Below are positions 44,635-49,970 of a stretch of DNA of 49,970 nucleotides, one piece after another. Position 1 is the stretch's first letter. Every line of letters begins with the position of its first letter. The notes under the pieces are model-generated. The model ran no database searches and had not been told where the DNA came from. It was given only the letters and a program-made list of their open reading frames with translations. Both the position numbers and the translations under genes were made by a program. Source of the stretch: Isoptericola sp. QY 916 (GTDB lineage: Bacteria; Actinomycetota; Actinomycetes; Actinomycetales; Cellulomonadaceae); the NCBI GenBank assembly GCA_026934365.1, contig JADHZE010000003.1, forward strand, positions 1 to 49,970, given 5' to 3'.

Positions 44635-45000
44635 GTGCCCGTTCCCCGATCGGAGTCGCCGTTGACCCCGTCCGTACCGCCGTCGTCCGTCCCTCCCGGG
44701 CGCGACGTGCACCACGCCACCGGCTGGGCCGTGGCCGCCGCGATCCTGTGCTGGCCGCTCGGCGTCCCGGCGCTCCTCGGAGCCCAGCGGGCGGCCCGGG
44801 CGATCGGCTCCGGGGACCTCGCCGCCGCGACGACGCACGCCCGGGCCGCGCGACGGTTTGGGATCGCGGCCGTCGTCGTCAGCGCCGTCGTGAGCGTGGT
44901 GCTCTCGGCCGCGCTGATCGGGCTGATGGTGACGGTCCTTCTCGACCTGGGCTGGCCAGGACTCGGTACCACCGCGCCGCCCGGGAGCCCCCGTGGCTGA
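44635..45000 (+). CDS. Small CD225/dispanin-like membrane protein
   Basis: A 121-residue protein with two predicted transmembrane segments: WAVAAAILCWPLGVPALLGA and FGIAAVVVSAVVSVVLSAAL. Between them is ARAIGSGDLAAATTHARAAR, the pattern of CD225/dispanin (IFITM-like) domains, common but uncharacterised in actinobacteria. The GTG at 44635 has no Shine-Dalgarno; an in-frame TTG at 44662 has GGAG at 6 nt and may be the true start. Its stop overlaps the start of the next gene by 8 bp, so the two are coupled. Confidence 0.7.
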   Translation: MPVPRSESPLTPSVPPSSVPPGRDVHHATGWAVAAAILCWPLGVPALLGAQRAARAIGSGDLAAATTHARAARRFGIAAVVVSAVVSVVLSAALIGLMVTVLLDLGWPGLGTTAPPGSPRG

Positions 45001-46132
45001 GCCGACGACGGCGTCCGCCCCCGCGCGGACCGGCACCGGCTGGGCGGTCGTGGCCATGGTCTGCTTCTGGCCGCTGGCGATCGGCGCCGTGCTCGCCTCC
45101 GTCCGCGCGTCGCGCGCCCTCGGCGCCGGCGACGTCGCCGCCGCCGCGACGCAGACCCGCCGGGTGCGCACGGCGGGGATCGCGGCCGTCGTCGTCGGTC
45201 TCCTGGCCCGCGCGGTGAGCGTGGCGGTCCTCGTCGCCGCCGTCGGACTGGTGGACGACGTGCGCCCGCTCCTCACCGCTCTGGCCGGCCCGCCGTCGTC
45301 ATCGGCGTCGTCATCGGCGTCGTCATCGTCGACGTCGTCGGCGGACCCGTTGACGCTGCCCCCGGCGAAGGGGGCCGCACCGGCCGGCCTCACCGGGGAC
45401 GTGACGTTCGCGGACGCGAAGCCGTGGCGGATGCTCGCCCCCGGCGACTGCTTCGCGCAGGCAGAGCTCCACGGGATCGTGCCGCTCGTCCCGTGCGGGG
45501 ACGACACCGCGTCCACCGTGTTCTACGCCGGGCCCTCCGGTCCCGCCTGGCCGGGCGACGAGGTCGGCGGCCAGATCGCGTCGGAGGTCTGCGACGGTGC
45601 CCTCGAGGACCTGGGGCGGAGCCCGCTGGAGGTGCCCTACGCACGCTGGTTCACGGCGAAGGACGGCTGGGACTTCTGGCCCCACCTCGTGTGCGCGGCC
45701 GCGCCGGCCGCGGGCGACCCCGCGCCCGCGCCGCCCCCGACCGACACCCGCGCGCCTGCGGACGGCGGCCCCCGTCACCTGAGCATCGCCCTGTCCCCCG
45801 CGTGCTTCGACGCCACCCGGTTGACCAGGTGGGGCGATCTCGTGGTGCCTCTGGTCGAGTTCTGCGACGAGCCGCACACCGGTCAGGTGTTCGCCGAGCA
45901 CCGCATCGGCGTCGAGGTCGCCGAGAACGACGCCACGATCTGGGCGGCGGGGCGCGCCTCCTGCGCGGAGGCGTGGGCCGAGTTCGTCGGCGGCGAGTAC
46001 GCCGGTCCGCCGCTCGAGGTGTGGACGGTGGTCCCCGAGTTCAGCGAGTGGGGGGACGGCTGGCGCAGCGTCACCTGCGCGGTCACCTCCGAAGAGCCGC
46101 TCACCGCGAGCCTCGCGGGCTCGGCGGGCTGA
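44993..46132 (+). CDS. CD225-like membrane protein fused to two septum-formation-like domains
   Basis: A 379-residue protein. Residues about 14-90 repeat the two-helix CD225-like unit of the previous gene (GWAVVAMVCFWPLAIGAVLA, ARxxGAGDVAAAATQTRR). A Ser-rich linker (about 100-118) is encoded by short tandem repeats. Two extracellular units follow, each with paired Cys: GDCFAQAELHGIVPLVPCGD and SPACFDATRLTRWGDLVVPL…EFCDEPHTGQVF, the latter matching Septum_form-type domains. The GTG at 44993 overlaps the previous gene. It probably works with that small protein at the membrane or cell wall; no function is known. Confidence 0.75.
   Translation: MAEPTTASAPARTGTGWAVVAMVCFWPLAIGAVLASVRASRALGAGDVAAAATQTRRVRTAGIAAVVVGLLARAVSVAVLVAAVGLVDDVRPLLTALAGPPSSSASSSASSSSTSSADPLTLPPAKGAAPAGLTGDVTFADAKPWRMLAPGDCFAQAELHGIVPLVPCGDDTASTVFYAGPSGPAWPGDEVGGQIASEVCDGALEDLGRSPLEVPYARWFTAKDGWDFWPHLVCAAAPAAGDPAPAPPPTDTRAPADGGPRHLSIALSPACFDATRLTRWGDLVVPLVEFCDEPHTGQVFAEHRIGVEVAENDATIWAAGRASCAEAWAEFVGGEYAGPPLEVWTVVPEFSEWGDGWRSVTCAVTSEEPLTASLAGSAG
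45297..45345 (+). repeat. Microsatellite-like repeat encoding a Ser-rich linker
   Basis: Repeats of GTCGTCATCGGC (12 bp) and shorter GTC units encode SSSASSSASSSSTSS. This kind of tract changes length easily by slippage in frame and would alter the reach of the extracellular domains. Confidence 0.65.
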
Positions 46133-46142
46133 TCGCGGGCGC

Positions 46143-46505
46143 TCAGCCCAGGCCGGGGGCGGTCAGGGCCAGCACGCCGATGACGACGGCGCCACCCCAG
46201 CACAGGAAGACGTCGAAGCCCCGGCTCCGCACGACCAGCCCGACCGGCCCGGTGGCCGACGTGGCCCGCCACGTGCCCGCGACGGCGAGGGTCAGCGCGA
46301 TGGTGCCGGTGCCGACGCGGGCCCCGACCAGCACGCCGAGCACGACGGCGAGCACGATGCCGGCGAGCACGGTGACGATGGCGCGCTCGGGACCGGGCAG
46401 AGGGCGCGCCGGCTCCTCGCCCTTCGCCCCGACCGTGTGCCACGCGGGCGCGGGCTCGGCCCCTCCGGGGTCACGCGGAGGGTCGGGCAGCGCACGGGGA
46501 TCCAC
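46143..46505 (-). CDS. DUF3017 membrane protein
   Basis: A 120-residue protein with a Pro-rich cytoplasmic N-terminus, then about three hydrophobic segments (ERAIVTVLAGIVLAVVLGVL, GTIALTLAVAGTWRA, GFDVFLCWGGAVVIGVLALT). LAVxGTWRA and RSRGFDVFLCWG are as in DUF3017, whose gene in actinobacteria usually lies near purH, folD and mdh, as here. The GTG at 46505 was chosen because the frame has no better start; its Shine-Dalgarno is weak. It is tail-to-tail with the previous gene, 10 bp apart. Function unknown. Confidence 0.75.
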   Translation of the reverse strand: MDPRALPDPPRDPGGAEPAPAWHTVGAKGEEPARPLPGPERAIVTVLAGIVLAVVLGVLVGARVGTGTIALTLAVAGTWRATSATGPVGLVVRSRGFDVFLCWGGAVVIGVLALTAPGLG

Positions 46506-46590
46506 GGCAGCCGAGCCTACCGTCGCGCGACCGCGGCGAGCGTCGGACCTCCACGCCCACGGGGTCTCGCCGAGAGCTACGGTGAGGACC

Positions 46591-47889
46591 GTGCCCGAGC
46601 CGACCTCCGACGCCTCTCCCCGTCCGCCCCTCCGGTCCGTCGTCGTGGTGGGCGCCGGCCTCGCCGGCGCGCAGACCGTCGCCGCGTTGCGGGCGCACGG
46701 CTTCGACGGGCGGATCACGCTGCTCGGCGCGGAGGGCGTGCCCCCGTACGACCGCCCGCCGCTCTCCAAGGAGCTGCTGACGCGGCCCGAGCCGGTGTGG
46801 CTGAGCGCGGACCTCGGCGTCGACGTCGAGGCGCTGGCCGACGACGTGCGGCTCGCCGAGCCCGCCCTGTCGCTGGCCTCGCGGCCGGACGGCGTGGTCG
46901 TCACGACCGCACGGGGCGAGGTCGCGGCCGACGCCGTCGTGCTCGCGGTGGGCTCCGTCCCGGTCGTCCCGCCGGGGTTCTCCGCGTCGTCGCTGCTGCA
47001 CACGGCCGCCGACGCCGACCGCCTGCGGGCGGCCCTGCGCGCCGACGACGGGCTGCGCCTGGTGATCGTGGGCGCGGGCTGGATCGGCGCCGAGGTCGCG
47101 GGGGTCGCCGCGGGCGCCGGGGCGGACGTCACGGTGCTCGAGGCGGCGGACGCCCCGTTGTCGCGCCAGCTGGGCCGCGACGTCGGGGCGCTCCTCGCGG
47201 GCTGGTACGGGGCCGCCGGGGTGCGCCTGCGCACGGGCGCCGCGGTGACGGCCGTGGAGGGCTCCGGCGTGGTCCTCGCCGGCGGCGATCACGTTCCGGC
47301 GGACCTCGTGCTCACCGCCGTGGGCGCGCGGCCAGCGTCGGGCTTGCTGGAGGGCACGCTGCCCCTGGACGGGCGCGGCGCGCTCCTCGTGGACGGCGAC
47401 GGCCGCGTCCCCGGCCATCCCCGCGTCTGGGCGGTCGGCGACGTCGCGTCGCGCGCGCACCCCGTGTTCGGCACGGTGCCGGGCGGGCACTGGTCGGCCG
47501 CGCTGCACGACCCCGACCCCACCGTGCGCGCCATGCTCGGCGTCGAGCCGGCCGGCACCGGGCACGCGCCGTACGTCTTCTCGCAGCAGCTCGGGCACGA
47601 CCTGGCGCTGCTGGGCCTCCCGACCACCGCCGGGCCCGACGCCTCCCCCGTGATGCTGCGCGGCACCCCCGGCGAGGGCCCCTGGGCGGCGCTCTACCTG
47701 GACCCGGCGGAGAGCAGGGGGCCCGACGACGCGCCCGACGGTGTCGCGACCGTCCGGGCCGTCCTGCTCGTCGACTCGCCCCGCGACGTCGGCGGCGTCC
47801 GGCGCCTCATGAGCCGCGGCGAGCCGCTGCGACTGGACCTGGCCCGCGCCACCGACCCCGCCATCAAGCTGAAGGACGCCGCGAGATAG
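46591..47889 (+). CDS. FAD-dependent NAD(P)H:ferredoxin/rubredoxin reductase-like protein
   Basis: A 432-residue flavoprotein. The FAD-binding VVVVGAGLAGAQTVAALRAH starts near residue 17, PYDRPPLSKELL is typical of ferredoxin-reductase (BphA4-like) proteins, the NAD-binding VIVGAGWIGAEVAGVAAGAG is near residue 155, and VWAVGDVASR near residue 290 binds FAD. The C-terminal reductase domain is present. It probably passes electrons from NADH to a ferredoxin or Rieske partner encoded elsewhere. The GTG at 46591 follows TACGGT by 7 nt, a possible leaderless arrangement; an in-frame GTG at 46582 is the alternative. Its TAG stop is part of the giant hairpin that follows. Confidence 0.88.
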   Translation: MPEPTSDASPRPPLRSVVVVGAGLAGAQTVAALRAHGFDGRITLLGAEGVPPYDRPPLSKELLTRPEPVWLSADLGVDVEALADDVRLAEPALSLASRPDGVVVTTARGEVAADAVVLAVGSVPVVPPGFSASSLLHTAADADRLRAALRADDGLRLVIVGAGWIGAEVAGVAAGAGADVTVLEAADAPLSRQLGRDVGALLAGWYGAAGVRLRTGAAVTAVEGSGVVLAGGDHVPADLVLTAVGARPASGLLEGTLPLDGRGALLVDGDGRVPGHPRVWAVGDVASRAHPVFGTVPGGHWSAALHDPDPTVRAMLGVEPAGTGHAPYVFSQQLGHDLALLGLPTTAGPDASPVMLRGTPGEGPWAALYLDPAESRGPDDAPDGVATVRAVLLVDSPRDVGGVRRLMSRGEPLRLDLARATDPAIKLKDAAR

Positions 47890-47988
47890 AGAACCCCGGA
47901 CCGCGAGATCGAGGCTCGGTCGGGACCGCACCCGGGTGCGGTCCCGACCGAGCCTCTCTATCTCGCGGTCCGGGGTTCTCTATCTCGC
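47881..47988. repeat. 52-bp-stem giant hairpin between convergent genes, bidirectional terminator
   Basis: Inverted repeat with a 29-bp perfect outer stem (47881-47909 with 47960-47988), a small internal loop (C against TCT) and a 23-bp perfect inner stem (47911-47933 with 47934-47956). GCGAGAT occurs at 47881 and 47903 and inverted at 47960 and 47982, a 22-bp period. The first copy supplies the TAG stop (47887-47889) of the reductase gene. The repeat ends 4 bp before the purH stop. Confidence 0.9.
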
Positions 47989-47992
47989 GGGG

Positions 47993-49630
47993 TCAGTGCG
48001 CGAAGTGGCGCGTCCCGGTGAGGTACATCGTCACGCCGGCGGCCTGAGCGGCCTCGATCACCTCGGCGTCGCGGATGGACCCTCCGGGCTGCACGACGGC
48101 GCGGACGCCGGCGTCGAGCAGCACCTGCAGGCCGTCGGCGAAGGGGAAGAACGCGTCGGACGCGGCGACCGCGCCGCGCGCCCGCTCCGCCCCCTCGGCG
48201 AGCGTGTTCGCGCGCTCGACGGACAGGCGGCAGGAGTCGACGCGGTTGACCTGGCCCATGCCGATGCCGACGGCGGCACCGTCGGCGGCGAGGAGGATCG
48301 CGTTGGACTTGGCGGCGCGGACGGCCTTCCACGCGAACGCGAGGTCGGCGAGCGTGGCCTCGTCGGCGGCCTCGCCGGCGGCGAGGGTCCACGACGCGGG
48401 GTCGTCGCCCTCGGCCTGGAACCGGTCGACCTCCTGGACGAGCATGCCGCCGGAGATCGGGCGGTTCTCGGCGACGGCGTGCGGCGGGGTGTCGACGACG
48501 AGCAGGCGCACGTTCTTCTTCTTCTGCAGGATCTCGAGCGCCTCGGGCTCGAATCCCGGTGCGACGACGACCTCGGTGAAGATCGGCGCGATCCCCTCGG
48601 CCGCGGCCTTCGTGATGACCCGGTTGGCCGCGATGACGCCGCCGTACGCCGACACCGGGTCGGTGGCGTGCGCGCGGGCGTGGGCCTGCGCGATGTCGTC
48701 GCCGACGGCGATGCCGCACGGGTTGGCGTGCTTGATGACCGCCACCGCGGGGCCCTCGTGGTCGTGCGCGGCGCGCCAGGCGGCGTCGGCGTCCACGTAG
48801 TTGTTGTAGCTCATGGCCTTGCCGTGCAGCTGGGCCGCCTGGGCGAGGCCGGTGCCGCCGTCGGTCCGCGTGTACAGCGCGGCCTTCTGGTGCGGGTTCT
48901 CGCCGTAGCGGAGCACCGCGGCGCGCTCGAACGCCGCGCCGGCGACGTCGGGCATGTGCGACTCGAGGGCGGTCTCGTCGGGCGCGTAGACGCTGGCGAA
49001 CCAGGAGGCCACGGCGACGTCGTACTGCGCGGTGTGCGCGAACGCGGCGGCCGCGAGGCGCTTGCGCTGCGCGAAGGTGAAGCCGCCGCCCTGGACCGCG
49101 GACACGACGTCGTCGTAGCGCGCCGGGTCGACGACGACGGCGACGCTCGGGTGGTTCTTCGCCGCGGCACGGACCATCGACGGCCCGCCGATGTCGATCT
49201 GCTCGACGACCTCGTCCGGGCCGGCGCCGGACGCGACGGTCGCCGCGAACGGGTACAGGTTCACGACGACGAGCTCGAACGTCTCGATGCCGAGGTCGGC
49301 GAGCTGGGCGAGGTGGTCGGCCTTGCGGGTGTCGGCCAGGATCCCGGCGTGCACGCGCGGGTGCAGCGTCTTGACGCGGCCCTCGAGGCACTCGGGGAAG
49401 CCGGTGAGCTCCTCGACGCGCGTGACGGGGACGCCGGCGTCGGCGATCGTCGTGGCGGTGGAGCCGGTGGAGACGAGCTCCACGCCCGCGGCGTGCAGGG
49501 CGGTGGCGAGCTCGGTCAGGCCGGTCTTGTCGTAGACGCTGAGCAGCGCGCGGCGCACGGGACGCTGGGCGTCGTCGGCGAGCTGGACGTCGGGGGCGGT
49601 GACGTGGGCGGCGGAGTGTGCTCCGGACAT
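47993..49630 (-). CDS. purH: Bifunctional AICAR transformylase/IMP cyclohydrolase
   Basis: A 545-residue enzyme for the last two steps of IMP synthesis. The N-terminal cyclohydrolase (MGS-like) part has [37 protein letters not shown] and [15 protein letters not shown]. The C-terminal transformylase has [24 protein letters not shown] with the catalytic Lys-His, [11 protein letters not shown] and [18 protein letters not shown]. Length is typical. The ATG at 49630 follows GAGGAG. A ZTP riboswitch lies in the leader, which fits: its ligand ZTP derives from ZMP (AICAR), the substrate of this enzyme. Confidence 0.98.
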   Translation of the reverse strand: MSGAHSAAHVTAPDVQLADDAQRPVRRALLSVYDKTGLTELATALHAAGVELVSTGSTATTIADAGVPVTRVEELTGFPECLEGRVKTLHPRVHAGILADTRKADHLAQLADLGIETFELVVVNLYPFAATVASGAGPDEVVEQIDIGGPSMVRAAAKNHPSVAVVVDPARYDDVVSAVQGGGFTFAQRKRLAAAAFAHTAQYDVAVASWFASVYAPDETALESHMPDVAGAAFERAAVLRYGENPHQKAALYTRTDGGTGLAQAAQLHGKAMSYNNYVDADAAWRAAHDHEGPAVAVIKHANPCGIAVGDDIAQAHARAHATDPVSAYGGVIAANRVITKAAAEGIAPIFTEVVVAPGFEPEALEILQKKKNVRLLVVDTPPHAVAENRPISGGMLVQEVDRFQAEGDDPASWTLAAGEAADEATLADLAFAWKAVRAAKSNAILLAADGAAVGIGMGQVNRVDSCRLSVERANTLAEGAERARGAVAASDAFFPFADGLQVLLDAGVRAVVQPGGSIRDAEVIEAAQAAGVTMYLTGTRHFAH

Positions 49631-49671
49631 GAGTGTGTTCTCCTCGGGCGGGTTCTCTCGCGGAAAGACCC

Positions 49672-49755
49672 TCGCACCCAGGCGGGCGGCGCGCATGGCG
49701 GGACGTGTCGGCCGCTCCCCGGTGGTGACCCACCCTCGCCAGTCACGGCCGCGGC
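49672..49755 (-). promoter_or_regulatory. ZTP (pfl) riboswitch upstream of purH
   Basis: The minus strand has the conserved parts of the pfl motif in order: CGTGACTGGCGA (49738-49749), GGTGGGTCACCACCGGGGAG (49717-49736), a variable loop, then CCGCCTGGG (49677-49685). These form the two conserved subdomains of the ZTP aptamer. It ends about 42 nt before the purH start, so control may be of translation or termination. Recognised from the consensus by eye. Confidence 0.85.
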
Positions 49756-49790
49756 GAGTCTACCGAACGTCGTCGGGACCGGTCACTGCA

Positions 49791-49829
49791 GCGGTCACGG
49801 AGCGCGGTCACGGAGCGCGGTCACGGCAG
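49791..49829. repeat. Three 13-bp tandem repeats over a gene end
   Basis: Units GCGGTCACGGAGC start at 49791, 49804 and 49817 (the last one diverges at its end). The third copy contains the stop codon (49821-49823) of the partial gene. Same period and placement as the repeats at 10507-10571, but a different sequence. Confidence 0.7.
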
Positions 49830-49970
49830 AGCGACGTCCATGCCGAGCAGGCGCCAGGCCCGGGCCGCGGTGTCCGCCCGGTCCGCCGCGGGGCGTCGGG
49901 TGAGGGCGCCGGCCACGAGCTCGACGCCGAGCATGAGGTCCTCGACGGCGGTGCCGGCGGGCACCTGGCC
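49821..49970 (-). CDS. 3' end of an unidentified gene, cut by the window edge
   Basis: The last 49 codons of a frame ending in TGA (49821-49823): …AGTAVEDLMLGVELVAGALT…TAARAWRLLGMDVALP. It has actinobacterial codon use and a helical look. I do not recognise the family; it does not look like the C-terminus of PurN, the common purH neighbour. The strand and stop are the only firm points. Confidence 0.5.
   Translation of the reverse strand, partial: GQVPAGTAVEDLMLGVELVAGALTRRPAADRADTAARAWRLLGMDVALP

Overview
The window is about 73% G+C with strong third-position GC bias, actinobacterial codon use and short leaders. Its gene content (araBDA, three CUT2-type sugar ABC systems, secreted GH43/GH51 and amylopullulanase enzymes carrying CBM5/12-like and starch-binding-like modules, DUF3017 near mdh and purH, a ZTP riboswitch before purH) fits a polysaccharide-degrading member of the Micrococcales, such as Cellulosimicrobium, Cellulomonas or Isoptericola. 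That placement is an inference from gene content. Almost everything is chromosomal; only about 1.2 kb (22.7-23.9 kb) looks foreign.

Layout. 1-2.6 kb: 5' part of a GH13 alpha-glucosidase and its LacI-type regulator. 2.7-21.2 kb: an L-arabinan/L-arabinose region on the minus strand. It holds a giant secreted GH43-GH51 enzyme (2723-6625), a ytfQRT-yjfF-like ABC importer (6745-11563), a second orphan importer ATPase coupled to a LacI regulator (11737-14306), araA-araD-araB (14397-18357), a secreted GH43 arabinanase (18577-20013) and a third LacI regulator (20107-21186). 21.2-26.1 kb: a GNAT protein, purU, a low-GC FRG-domain gene inserted at the 3' end of a VOC-dioxygenase gene, an F420-type oxidoreductase and a divergent MarR regulator. 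26.1-32.2 kb: a single-NBD sugar ATPase with a ROK regulator, and a chvE-mmsAB multi-sugar importer. 32.5-42.1 kb: a 1953-residue amylopullulanase and a 1199-residue fused ABC exporter. 42.2-50 kb: mdh, an aquaporin, two CD225/septum-formation-like membrane proteins, DUF3017, an FAD reductase, purH with a ZTP riboswitch, and the 3' end of an unknown gene.

How it works together. Secreted GH43 and GH43-GH51 enzymes would free L-arabinose from arabinan or arabinoxylan. The ytfQRT-yjfF importer takes it up, and AraA, AraB and AraD convert it to D-xylulose 5-phosphate. Two operator families are readable. TGTGAnCGnTnACA-type palindromes sit on the ytfQ promoter (two copies) and the araB promoter (one). 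A different 16-bp palindrome (TCTACAACGATGTAGA type) sits before the GH43 gene and, with two mismatches, across the start codon of the GH43-GH51 gene. A third, maltose-type family (CAAG/CTTG or GCAA/TTGC inverted half-sites) marks the alpha-glucosidase, its regulator and the amylopullulanase.

Most unusual sequence features: two very long hairpins between genes (18438-18583 and 47881-47988), both built from CGAG(A/G)TAG motifs that also supply the TAG stop of a flanking gene; 13-bp tandem repeats over two gene ends; the FRG insertion that left a second copy of the VOC gene tail; and a fused exporter in which one ATP site is intact and the other has lost all its key residues.
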